Source of the DNA: an uncultured Prolixibacteraceae bacterium
GTDB lineage: Bacteria > Bacteroidota > Bacteroidia > Bacteroidales > Prolixibacteraceae
Reading direction: 5' to 3'
DNA length: 64,000 bases
Assembly (NCBI GenBank): GCA_937915865.1
Contig: CALGIG010000099.1
Location: 1 to 64,000 of the forward strand
The translations under genes were made by a program, and so were the position numbers. Under the pieces are notes generated by a model. That model ran no database searches, was not told the origin of the DNA, and saw only the letters and a list, made by a program, of their open reading frames with translations. Positions 34,679 to 42,830 of the stretch are shown here, one piece after another; the first letter of the stretch is position 1, and each line of letters starts with the position of its first letter.

Positions 34679-35938
34679 ATGAAGATATTATCAATCATTA
34701 CGGCTATTTTGTTTTCATTGCATGTCGGCGCCCAGGACTTGCTGAAGTTTGATGTTCTAGCTGGAACTATTGACAGGCAGGATTGCCCAATAAGTTTATC
34801 GATCGATCAGATCAACTACAACACGGATTCGCTGAAACTGGCACTTTTCGAAATTTCAGGAAAAACTGAAACGGCTGTGCCTTGCCAGTTGGAAACCTGC
34901 CCGGGAGCCAGGATTTGGTTTATCCTGAATGGAGCAACACCGAAAAATACCAAACGAACTTTTGTACTGCGAAAAGTAGCTAACCCACAGGTTTTTTCTA
35001 CAGAAATTAAAGAAGCCGTAAAAGATGGGGCTTTGAGTTTAGCCAAGGCAGGGAAGCCCATTTTAAGCTATCAGATCGAAACGGTAAATCCACCTAAGGG
35101 CGTAAGTCCTCTCTTTAAACGTTCTGCATTTGTTCATCCGTTGTACTCTCCTGAAGGTGAGGTTCTAACTCGCATTCAGGCGCCCGATCATTACCACCAT
35201 TACGGCTTGTGGAATCCCTGGACCTTAACTTTTATAGGTAAGCGCGAAGTCGATTTCTGGAATTTGTACAAAGGAGAAGGAACAGTTCGGTTTGCCGGTA
35301 TGGTTTCGCAAACTGAAGGCCCTGTTTATACCGGTTTCAAATCGCATCAGGAGCACATCGATTTTGGCGCTAAAGGCAGCGATGCTGTTGCCATAAACGA
35401 ACTTTTCGATGTTCGTGTGTGGAACATTGCCAATCAACGCTATATGTTTGATTATATGAGTACACTCAATACACCACTCGATTCTGGAATAATGCTTGCT
35501 GCATACCGTTATGGTGGCGGGATTGGCTACCGGGCCACCGAAAAATGGAATAAGGACAACAGTTCCGTGTTTACTTCGGAAGGTCGCGATCGTAAAACAG
35601 CCGACGGCTCTAATGCCCGCTGGGTAATTGTTGAAGGAGAATCGGTGGCAAAAGAAGGCTATTCAGGAATTTTGTTTATGAGTTATCCGGCAAACCGGAT
35701 GCACCCCGAGCCGATGCGGGTATGGCCCGAAGATTCGAATGGTCGTGGCGATGTGTATTTCGAGTTTTGTCCGATAAGGCGCAAAGACTGGAAACTTGAA
35801 AAAGGGAATGACTACACGTTAAAATACCGTTTGGTTGTTTTCGATGGGAAAATGGCCGCTGACGAAGCTGAAAATTACTGGCAGGCTTTTGCCTGTCCGC
35901 CTAAAATTGTGATTGATAATGGACTTGCAAAAAGATAA
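34679..35938 (+). CDS. DUF6807 (PmoA-annotated) family secreted protein
   Basis: 419 residues with a signal peptide (MKILSIITAILFSLHVGAQ). The C-terminal ~300 residues match DUF6807, often mis-named methane oxygenase PmoA: HPLYSPEGEVLTRIQAPDHYHHYGLW, with paired histidines, and SNGRGDVYFEFCPIRRKDW. The family is common in carbohydrate loci of Bacteroidota and Planctomycetota next to Gfo/Idh/MocA and ThuA genes. Its reaction is not known to me. The periplasmic location matches the ThuA and Gfo proteins that follow. Start is ATG at 34679. Confidence 0.8.
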   Translation: MKILSIITAILFSLHVGAQDLLKFDVLAGTIDRQDCPISLSIDQINYNTDSLKLALFEISGKTETAVPCQLETCPGARIWFILNGATPKNTKRTFVLRKVANPQVFSTEIKEAVKDGALSLAKAGKPILSYQIETVNPPKGVSPLFKRSAFVHPLYSPEGEVLTRIQAPDHYHHYGLWNPWTLTFIGKREVDFWNLYKGEGTVRFAGMVSQTEGPVYTGFKSHQEHIDFGAKGSDAVAINELFDVRVWNIANQRYMFDYMSTLNTPLDSGIMLAAYRYGGGIGYRATEKWNKDNSSVFTSEGRDRKTADGSNARWVIVEGESVAKEGYSGILFMSYPANRMHPEPMRVWPEDSNGRGDVYFEFCPIRRKDWKLEKGNDYTLKYRLVVFDGKMAADEAENYWQAFACPPKIVIDNGLAKR

Positions 35939-35964
35939 GCCAACAATAACTTAAAAACTAAACC

Positions 35965-36882
35965 ATGTGTAAAAAAGTAATTCTTACAATTTCTATCATT
36001 CTTTCGTTTTTCATGGCAAAAGCTCAGATGAAAGAATTTCCTCTGACGGATGAGTGGGTTCAGAAAATTGAAAAACTTGCTCCTGTAAAACCCGAAGTTC
36101 AGCCTAAGAAACATCACAAGGTTCTTGTGTTCGATTTGTTTACCGGATTCGATCATTGGGTAGTGCCTCATACCGATGCTGTTATGAAAGTTTTGGGCGA
36201 AAAAACAGGCGCGTTCGAAGTGGAATTCAGCAAAGACATTTACAAGTTTGAAAAGAAGAGCCTCAAAAATTACGACGCTGTTGTTTTGAATAACAATTGT
36301 TCGGTAGGTCCACGAAGAGATTTGCTGCTCGATGTTTTGGATAAAGATGTTAGTCTGACCGACGATCAGCGCAAAAAGAAAGCTGCCGAGCTGGAATCGA
36401 ACCTGATTGAGTATGTAAAAAAAGGTGGTGGTTTAATGGTGGTTCACGGAGCCATTGTAATGCAGAACAATTCGATGCCATTTAGCGAAATGGTAGGCGG
36501 AAGTTTCGATTATCATCCTGTTCAGCAGGAAATAACACTCGAATTGTTCGATGCAAATCATCCGCTGGTAAAGGCTTTTGGCGGGAAACCGTTTGTGCAT
36601 ACCGACGAACCTTATCTGTTTAATAAAGCCTATACTCAGAAAAATTTCAGGCCATTGTTGTATATGGATACCTCGAAGTTGACAAAGAAAACCAAAGAGA
36701 TCGACGAGAAAATAAAGTACGTTTCCTGGATCAAAAAATTCGGGAAAGGCAGGGTTTTCTATGTTTCTCCGTCGCACAATGCTCAAAGTTTCGAAGACAG
36801 CCGTATGCTGAAATTCTATCTCGATGGAGCTCAATATGTGTTGGGCGATTTGAAATGCGACGATTCACCCGCTAAATTATAA
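35965..36882 (+). CDS. ThuA domain-containing secreted protein
   Basis: 305 residues with a signal peptide (KKVILTISIILSFFMAKAQ). The ThuA/trehalose-utilisation fold, a class I glutamine amidotransferase-like fold, is shown by KVLVFDLFTGFDHWVVPHTD, YDAVVLNNNC, GGGLMVVHGAIV and GRVFYVSPSHNAQSF near the end. ThuA proteins occur with Gfo/Idh/MocA dehydrogenases in 3-keto-sugar pathways. It lies 26 bases after DUF6807 and 31 before a Gfo/Idh/MocA gene, so the three likely act together in the periplasm. Confidence 0.88.
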   Translation: MCKKVILTISIILSFFMAKAQMKEFPLTDEWVQKIEKLAPVKPEVQPKKHHKVLVFDLFTGFDHWVVPHTDAVMKVLGEKTGAFEVEFSKDIYKFEKKSLKNYDAVVLNNNCSVGPRRDLLLDVLDKDVSLTDDQRKKKAAELESNLIEYVKKGGGLMVVHGAIVMQNNSMPFSEMVGGSFDYHPVQQEITLELFDANHPLVKAFGGKPFVHTDEPYLFNKAYTQKNFRPLLYMDTSKLTKKTKEIDEKIKYVSWIKKFGKGRVFYVSPSHNAQSFEDSRMLKFYLDGAQYVLGDLKCDDSPAKL

Positions 36883-36913
36883 ACCGAAATACCTAATAAA
36901 AAAACTATAACCA

Positions 36914-38293
36914 ATGGAAAGAAGAAAGTTTTTACAAACCACGATGATTGGAACTGCCGCTGCAGTTGTTACTCCTACCATTGTTCCGGCTTCGGTAATG
37001 GGTAAAAATGCGCCCAGTAACAAAATCAATATTGGCCAAATTGGTTGCGGACGAATTGCACAAGGACACGATATGCCCGGAACCTTGCAGCACGATGTTG
37101 CCCGAATGATTGCTGTTTGCGACTTGGATAAAAATCGTTTGGCCGACGGTAAAATGCTGGTCGATAATTACTACAAAAAGAAAACTGGTCAGGATAACTA
37201 CGTGAATGCCCGAATGTACGACGATTTTCGCGAAATGCTCCTGAATAAGGATATCGACGCGGTGGTTATCAGCACACCCGACCACTGGCACGCCCAGCCG
37301 GTTGTTGAAGCAGCTTTGGCCGGGAAACATGTTTATGTACAAAAACCTACTTCGCTCACCGTAACCGAAGGCCGCACAATGGCGAATATCGTCAAAGAAA
37401 AAGGAATTGTTTTGCAGGTTGGAACGCAACAACGGTCGATGCCTCAGTTCCGCATTGCAGCTGAGCTGGTTCGCAATGGCAGGATCGGACGCCTGCACAC
37501 GGTAAAAATTGGTTTGCCGGGCGACCCATCCGGACCAGAAGCCGCTGAAATGCCAGTTCCGAAGGGATTTAATTACGACATGTGGTTGGGCGAAACGCCT
37601 TTTGTGCCTTATACCGAAATCGGTGTCCATCCGCAAAAAGGATACGATCGGCCGGGTTGGTTGCGCCGCGAACAGTTTGGCGCAGGAATGATAACCGGCT
37701 GGGGCCAGCATCACTACGATTCTGCTGCATGGGGAATGAACACCGAATACACCGGACCAATTTCCATTCAGGCAGTAGCCGAATTTCCAAAATCAGGACT
37801 GTGGGATGTTCATGGCGATTTTATGGCCAAAGCCGAATATGCCAATGGAATTACCATGTACACCAGCGGCGGATATCCGAACGGAATACGCTACGAGGGA
37901 ACCGAAGGTTGGATTTTTGTTTCAAGGGGCGACTATGTTGCTTCAACCAGCGATCCGATTGCAAAAGCGAAAAGCGCCAAGGCTTTGGATGCCAGCGATC
38001 CGAAAATTCTGGATTCGGTGATTGGTGAAAACGAAATTCATTTGTATAAAAGTGATGAGCAACACGGCAACTGGCTCGAATGTATTCAAACTAAAAAAGA
38101 GCCAATTTCTCCGGCTGAAATCGGGCATAGGGCTTGTACAATTTGTTTGATTACGCACATTGCCATGAAAATGAACCGAAAATTGCAGTGGAATCCAGGA
38201 ACTGAACGTTTCGAGAACGACGATGAAGCCAATGCCATGCTTATTCGTCCTGAACGATTCCCTTACGGAATAAGCAACATAAGGAAGAAATAA
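36914..38293 (+). CDS. Gfo/Idh/MocA family oxidoreductase with Tat signal
   Basis: 459 residues. The N-terminus ERRKFLQTTMIGTAAA is a twin-arginine signal, as expected for a protein exported folded with NAD(P). The Rossmann domain starts at INIGQIGCGRIAQGHD and has VVISTPDHWHAQPVVEAAL and YVQKPTSLT (the EKP-type loop with Gln in place of Glu). The C-terminal alpha/beta domain contains GWGQHHYDSAAWGM with candidate catalytic His residues. It likely oxidises or reduces a glycoside or sugar. The neighbours (ThuA, DUF6807) suggest 3-keto-sugar chemistry. Confidence 0.9.
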   Translation: MERRKFLQTTMIGTAAAVVTPTIVPASVMGKNAPSNKINIGQIGCGRIAQGHDMPGTLQHDVARMIAVCDLDKNRLADGKMLVDNYYKKKTGQDNYVNARMYDDFREMLLNKDIDAVVISTPDHWHAQPVVEAALAGKHVYVQKPTSLTVTEGRTMANIVKEKGIVLQVGTQQRSMPQFRIAAELVRNGRIGRLHTVKIGLPGDPSGPEAAEMPVPKGFNYDMWLGETPFVPYTEIGVHPQKGYDRPGWLRREQFGAGMITGWGQHHYDSAAWGMNTEYTGPISIQAVAEFPKSGLWDVHGDFMAKAEYANGITMYTSGGYPNGIRYEGTEGWIFVSRGDYVASTSDPIAKAKSAKALDASDPKILDSVIGENEIHLYKSDEQHGNWLECIQTKKEPISPAEIGHRACTICLITHIAMKMNRKLQWNPGTERFENDDEANAMLIRPERFPYGISNIRKK

Positions 38294-38338
38294 GTATTTG
38301 AAAGGAGTATTCTCTATGATAGTTAGGGAGTACTCATT

Positions 38339-38620
38339 TTATCTGTCGAGATAATGTCCTTTAGCTGAAACGACTACAACACTGACGGTGTCTTTAAAAA
38401 TTCGGTAAACTAGTCGGTCTTTCTGATTTATTCGTCTCGACCAGTAGCCCAACAAGCGGTATTTGAGTTGTTCAGGCGAGCCAATGCCAGTTTCAGGATG
38501 TTCTGCGAGCTCTTCGAAGATTTGTTCGATTTTTTTGATCGTATTTTTGTCACCAGATTTATGATGAAACTGAAGTTCTTTTCTAGCTTCAGGTTCAACC
38601 GTTACAAAATACTTTCCCAT
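38339..38620 (-). CDS. yoeB: Txe/YoeB family mRNA interferase toxin
   Basis: 93 residues of the RelE-fold YoeB family. The conserved block HPETGIGSPEQLKYRLLGYW is followed by SRRINQKDRLVYRI and the C-terminal GHYLDR, giving the catalytic Glu, Arg and His-Tyr. YoeB cleaves mRNA on the ribosome when free of YefM. Its start (ATG 38620) overlaps the antitoxin stop by 19 bases. The pair runs antisense to the catabolic cluster on both sides. Confidence 0.93.
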   Translation of the reverse strand: MGKYFVTVEPEARKELQFHHKSGDKNTIKKIEQIFEELAEHPETGIGSPEQLKYRLLGYWSRRINQKDRLVYRIFKDTVSVVVVSAKGHYLDR

Positions 38621-38853
38621 ATATTTTTGGGGTCTTTGATGTGAATAACATTCCCGGCGGCAATTTCTTCTTCCGCTTTTTGGATTTTGGCAATTAATTC
38701 CGGGTTTGTCGACATACGGTCAACTTCAGTCAACGGCGATAAAATGTATGATTTGCGTTTACCCCGCTGAACAATAACCTGTTCGTTTTGATCGACCAAA
38801 TCGAAGTATTTTTTTTGGTTGTCTCTGAATTCTCTGCTGCTAATAATGACCAT
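38602..38853 (-). CDS. yefM: YefM/Phd-type antitoxin
   Basis: 83 residues from ATG 38853. An upstream non-ATG extension to 38886 would run through the operator and is rejected. The N-terminal Phd/YefM DNA-binding part is ISSREFRDNQKKYFDLVDQ, with VIVQRGKRKSYILSPL. The C-terminal acidic tail (AEEEIAAGNVIHIKDPKNIW) is the toxin-binding segment. It represses its own promoter with YoeB as co-repressor. A palindrome with a TGTACC/GGTACA core lies over the promoter. Confidence 0.9.
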   Translation of the reverse strand: MVIISSREFRDNQKKYFDLVDQNEQVIVQRGKRKSYILSPLTEVDRMSTNPELIAKIQKAEEEIAAGNVIHIKDPKNIWESIL

Positions 38854-38869
38854 AATTCTTAATTTTTGT

Positions 38870-38891
38870 GTACCAATTTGGTACAAAGATA
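38870..38891 (-). promoter_or_regulatory. Candidate yefM-yoeB promoter and operator
   Basis: Inverted repeat GTACCAA (38870-38876) / TTGGTAC (38878-38884), close to the TGTACA core known for YefM operators. On the minus strand TATCTTTG (38884-38891) is a -7 match, so the palindrome would cover the transcription start, 17-31 bases before yefM. Confidence 0.6.
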
Positions 38892-38995
38892 ATCAAATTT
38901 ATTGTGTGTCTTTTTTTATAATGGAACAAGGTTCAACTGAGATTGTTATTTCTGAATAAAGAATCAGATTTTGAATAACTTTTAAAACTGTAAAT

Positions 38996-39814
38996 ATGGA
39001 CAGACCAAATTTTGATTTAACCAGGAAAGTTGCTGTAGTAACCGGTGGAGGTGGAGTGCTCGGTGGAAATATAGCTCATAGTCTTGCTTCCGCCGGAGTA
39101 AAAGTGGTTGTTTTGGGGCGTTCTCCTGAAAGTCTTTTGGTACGAACCGAAGAAATTAACAGTCAGGGAGGGGAAGCATTACCTGTTATTTGCGATGTGG
39201 TGAATATGGATGAATTGATATGCGCCCGAACCGAGATTCTTGAAAAGTGGGGCACTATCGACATTTTGGTTAACTGCGCCGGTGGAAATATGCCCGGTGC
39301 GAACATCAGTCCCGATCAGACTTTTTTTGATATGAATATTGAAGATTGGGGAAAAGTGCTTGAACTGAATCAGAACGGAACTGTATTTCCGTGTTTGGTT
39401 TTTGGCGAAGTCATGGCCCGAAAAGGAAAGGGAAGCATCATCAATATCTCGTCGATGGCTACTTATTCGGCAATGACGAGAGTCCCGGGTTATTCAGTGG
39501 CTAAAAGCGGAATGAATATTTTCACCCAGTGGCTGGCAACCGAATTGGCACATAAATTTGGCGAAGGTATGCGCGTAAATGCCATTGCTCCCGGATTTTT
39601 TATTGGCGATCAGAACCGGGCTGTTTTGATCAATCCTGATGGCAGTTACACCGAGCGAAGCCATAAAGTATTGGCCAAAACACCGATGGGCCGTTTTGGC
39701 GACATCAACGAGTTGAACGGAATTGTTGAGTTTCTATGCTCCGATGCGGCAAGTTTTATCACCGGTGCCATCATTCCGGTTGACGGTGGTTTTAGTGCTT
39801 TTTCAGGAGTATGA
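38996..39814 (+). CDS. SDR family oxidoreductase, D-mannonate oxidoreductase type
   Basis: 272 residues of the short-chain dehydrogenase family. The cofactor loop is TGGGGVLGGNIA, then NCAGGNMPG. Catalysis uses Ser in INISSMATYSAM, then Tyr and Lys in YSVAKSG. The C-terminus VDGGFSAFSGV is typical of the group that reduces fructuronate to mannonate in Bacteroidota, and the next gene is uxuA. Together they would carry D-glucuronate-derived fructuronate to 2-keto-3-deoxygluconate. The start is ATG at 38996. Substrate assignment rests on context. Confidence 0.85.
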   Translation: MDRPNFDLTRKVAVVTGGGGVLGGNIAHSLASAGVKVVVLGRSPESLLVRTEEINSQGGEALPVICDVVNMDELICARTEILEKWGTIDILVNCAGGNMPGANISPDQTFFDMNIEDWGKVLELNQNGTVFPCLVFGEVMARKGKGSIINISSMATYSAMTRVPGYSVAKSGMNIFTQWLATELAHKFGEGMRVNAIAPGFFIGDQNRAVLINPDGSYTERSHKVLAKTPMGRFGDINELNGIVEFLCSDAASFITGAIIPVDGGFSAFSGV

Positions 39815-39939
39815 AAGTTCTTTCTCCATTTCGCTGAAGTGGAGATATCTTTATTTCGCAGGTTTTAAATAAAAGTAAGAACAAACAAAATTCCCTTCTT
39901 CGGTGGGGCCCCGATAGCTATTGAGAGGAGAAATTTCCT

Positions 39940-41151
39940 ATGGCATTAGAAAAATCATGGCGCTGGTTTGGTTTCAGCGATTCGGTAAAATTAGCCGACC
40001 TGAAACAGATGGACATAGAAGGCGTGGTTACGGCTTTGCATCACATCCAGAATGGTGAAATTTGGCCGGTTGATGAAATAATGAAAGTGAAATCGGCTAT
40101 TGAAGCACACGGAATGCGTTGGTCAGTAGTTGAAAGTTTACCAGTTCCCGAAGGCATAAAAATAAGGAATTCCGATTGCAATAGATTGGTCGCCAATTAT
40201 AAACAGTCGTTGCAAAACCTTGGCATCTGCGGAATCGACACGGTTTGCTACAATTTTATGCCCGTGCTCGACTGGGTTCGTACCAGCTTGCATTACACAC
40301 TGCCAACGGGTGGCGAAGTGATGTATTTTGATTATGCCACTTTTGCTGCATTCGATGTGTTTATCCTGAAACGGCCTAAAGCTGAAGCGAGTTACACTGA
40401 CGATGTTCTGGCAAAAGCCTGGGAAGTTGTTCAGACAATGAGCGCGGACGAACAGGAAAACCTGGCCCAAAACATCATTGTCGTTTCGCAAGGGTTTATC
40501 GATGGTGTGGTGGATAGTTCGGCTCCCGATTATAAAAAAGCTTTCCTGAATTTTTTGGATACCTATAAAACCATCGACAGCAATAAGTTGCGCCAGAATC
40601 TCTCTCTATTTCTTCAGGAGGTAATTCCTGTAGCCGAAAAAGTAGGTGTAAATTTGTGCATTCATCCCGATGACCCGCCATTCCCGGTTTTGGGGTTGCC
40701 GCGCATCGTGAGTACACAGGACGATCTGGAATGGATTTGCGCTCAGGTTGATTCAACAGCCAATGGAATTACTTTTTGTACTGGTTCGCTTTCAGTTAAC
40801 CGGCAAAATAACCTGGTACAAATAGCCGAAAAACTGGGGCCGCGCATCCATTTCACGCATCTTCGGAACAATGTGTTTTTTGGGAATCGTGAGTTTCACG
40901 AGTACGGGCACATCGAAGGCGATATCGACATGTACCCTATTGTAAAAGCCTTACTGAAAGAGCAAATCCGGAGAAAAGATTCCGGACGGAAAGATTTTCG
41001 TATTCCGTTCAGGCCAGATCATGGTGTGAAAATGCTCGACGATTACGCCCGTACAGCCAATCCGGGTTATCCGCTAATCGGACGGCTGAAAGGACTGGCA
41101 GAACTTTCGGGAATGCAGATGGCCATAGAGCGCGAGTTGATAGGGAAGTGA
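39940..41151 (+). CDS. uxuA: Mannonate dehydratase
   Basis: UxuA dehydrates D-mannonate to 2-keto-3-deoxy-D-gluconate with a divalent metal. Conserved text includes KSWRWFGFSDSVKLADLKQM, VESLPVPEGIK, the metal region NLCIHPDDPPFPVLGLPRI, TFCTGSLS, IHFTHLRNN and RPDHGVKMLDD. The length of 403 is normal. Start is ATG at 39940, after an unusually strong Shine-Dalgarno for this phylum (GAGAGGAGAAA). It follows the SDR gene by 125 bases. KDG kinase and aldolase genes are not in the window. Confidence 0.96.
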   Translation: MALEKSWRWFGFSDSVKLADLKQMDIEGVVTALHHIQNGEIWPVDEIMKVKSAIEAHGMRWSVVESLPVPEGIKIRNSDCNRLVANYKQSLQNLGICGIDTVCYNFMPVLDWVRTSLHYTLPTGGEVMYFDYATFAAFDVFILKRPKAEASYTDDVLAKAWEVVQTMSADEQENLAQNIIVVSQGFIDGVVDSSAPDYKKAFLNFLDTYKTIDSNKLRQNLSLFLQEVIPVAEKVGVNLCIHPDDPPFPVLGLPRIVSTQDDLEWICAQVDSTANGITFCTGSLSVNRQNNLVQIAEKLGPRIHFTHLRNNVFFGNREFHEYGHIEGDIDMYPIVKALLKEQIRRKDSGRKDFRIPFRPDHGVKMLDDYARTANPGYPLIGRLKGLAELSGMQMAIERELIGK

Positions 41152-41265
41152 AAAATGTTTTATGGTTATCGTAGTTGTCATTGTTGGCTTTTCAACAACT
41201 ATAAACATGACAACAATTACAACCACGACAACTCTAAATTCACTCCCTTCTTCCGCAGAAAGTTT

Positions 41266-41273
41266 TATTTTTG
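41266..41273 (+). promoter_or_regulatory. Candidate -7 element before the Gfo-like lipoprotein gene
   Basis: TATTTTTG fits TAnnTTTG, 34 bases before the ATG at 41308. Weak -33. Confidence 0.3.
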
Positions 41274-41307
41274 TAAGCACAAATCAAACAATCCTAATAT
41301 TTAACCA

Positions 41308-42714
41308 ATGAATAAAAAACTCATTCCAGTGGTAGCTTTTGCAACAATATTATCGGCTTGTGCCGGGGGTGGACAGAAACCAACTGTAAAAGAACAATCA
41401 GTAGCTAAGTTTACCGGAGCTAAAGGCGAAGTGAAATTGATGACCCTTGACCCGGGCCATTTTCACGCAGCATTAATCCAAAAATCGATGTACGAACAAA
41501 TCGATCCAACTGTATATGTGTACGCTCCTGAAGGCGACGACGTCAATCAGCATCTGGGTCGTATTGATGCCTTTAACAAGCGGGCCGATAAACCAACTGC
41601 ATGGGTTGAAAAAGTATATACAGGCAAAGATTACCTCGAAAAAATGTTGGCCGAAAAACCTGGCAACGTGATGATGGTTGCCGGAAACAACGCAAAAAAA
41701 ACCGAATATATCCAAAAGGCTGTTGAGGCCGGAATCAATGTTTTTGCCGATAAACCAATGGTAATTACACCTGAAGCATTTCCGGCTCTGGAACAGTCGT
41801 TTAAAACGGCTGCCGAAAAAGGTGTTTTGTTATACGATATTATGACCGAACGCTTCGAAATCACTAATATTCTGCAGAAGGAACTAGCCAATACTCCCGA
41901 AGTATTTGGCGGTTTGATCGACGGAACGGTTGAAGAGCCTGCAATCGACATGAAAAGCGTACACAATTTTTGCAAAGTGGTTTCAGGTGTTGCGCTGAAA
42001 CGTCCAGCCTGGTTTTTCGATATGTCGCAGCAGGGCGAAGGAAATGCCGATGTAGCCACACACCTTGTCGATTTGGCTCAGTGGAGCGCTTTCCCTGATG
42101 TTGTTCTGAACAAAGCCGACGTACAAATGATTTCGGCCAAACACTGGACAACCGATTTTACTCCTGAACAATTTGAGAAAGTAACCGGGATGAAAGAATT
42201 TCCCGAATTTCTGAAGAAAGATGTTTCGGATGGCAAGCTTAAAGTTTTTGCCAATGGAGAAATGGAGTATAAACTGAAAGGCAAAACAATGAAAGTTGCT
42301 GCATTGTGGGATTTTGAAGCTCCTGAGGGCGCCGGCGATTCACATTATTGCCTCATGCGCGGTAAGCTGAGCAATGTGATCATCAAGCAAACGAAAGACG
42401 AAAAATACAAGCCAACAGTTTATGTTGAAGCAACTGGTGCAACCGATTTGGCAGCTTTTGAAACCAGCCTGAAAAAAGTAGTTGAAGAAACCATCTCGGC
42501 CAAATATCCAGGTTTGAAACTAACTAAGCTGGCCGACAAACGTTGGGTAGTTGAAATACCAGCTCAATACAGCGTAGGTCACGAAGCTCATTTTGGACAG
42601 GTTACCGAAAAGTACCTGCAATATCTGAAAGACGGCAAATTACCAGAATGGGAAGTTCCAAATATGCTGGTGAAATATTACATTACTACGGAAGCATTGA
42701 AAATGTCGAAGTAG
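41308..42714 (+). CDS. Gfo/Idh/MocA-like oxidoreductase lipoprotein
   Basis: 468 residues. A lipoprotein signal (MNKKLIPVVAFATILSACAG) precedes a divergent Rossmann domain (VMMVAGNNAKKTEYIQKAVE and INVFADKPMVIT, the EKP-type loop) and a central GEGNADVATHLVDLAQW. The last ~130 residues resemble the putative oxidoreductase C-terminal domain (PF16490-like) seen in Bacteroidota. It would face the periplasm. Together with the Tat-exported Gfo protein it gives two exported dehydrogenase-like proteins in one cluster. A terminator follows at 42739. Confidence 0.85.
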   Translation: MNKKLIPVVAFATILSACAGGGQKPTVKEQSVAKFTGAKGEVKLMTLDPGHFHAALIQKSMYEQIDPTVYVYAPEGDDVNQHLGRIDAFNKRADKPTAWVEKVYTGKDYLEKMLAEKPGNVMMVAGNNAKKTEYIQKAVEAGINVFADKPMVITPEAFPALEQSFKTAAEKGVLLYDIMTERFEITNILQKELANTPEVFGGLIDGTVEEPAIDMKSVHNFCKVVSGVALKRPAWFFDMSQQGEGNADVATHLVDLAQWSAFPDVVLNKADVQMISAKHWTTDFTPEQFEKVTGMKEFPEFLKKDVSDGKLKVFANGEMEYKLKGKTMKVAALWDFEAPEGAGDSHYCLMRGKLSNVIIKQTKDEKYKPTVYVEATGATDLAAFETSLKKVVEETISAKYPGLKLTKLADKRWVVEIPAQYSVGHEAHFGQVTEKYLQYLKDGKLPEWEVPNMLVKYYITTEALKMSK

Positions 42715-42738
42715 ATAAAAGAATAATTTGATATTCAG

Positions 42739-42768
42739 AGGCTAGCCCAGTTCGGTTAGCCTTTCTTT
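42739..42768 (+). terminator. Intrinsic terminator ending the catabolic cluster
   Basis: 9-bp stem (42739-42747 / 42754-42762, one G-T pair) with a 6-nt loop and a T-rich tail, 25 bases after the lipoprotein stop. Confidence 0.8.
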
Positions 42769-42799
42769 GTATATAAATACAGCTTTCAAACAAATTTGT

Positions 42800-42807
42800 T
42801 AGTTTTG
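42800..42807 (+). promoter_or_regulatory. Candidate -7 element of the NTPase-TPR-macrodomain operon
   Basis: TAGTTTTG fits TAnnTTTG, 24 bases before the NTPase ATG and after the terminator at 42739, so the three-gene operon probably has its own promoter. Confidence 0.4.
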
Positions 42808-42830
42808 TAATTACTCCAAAAAAAAGTGAT

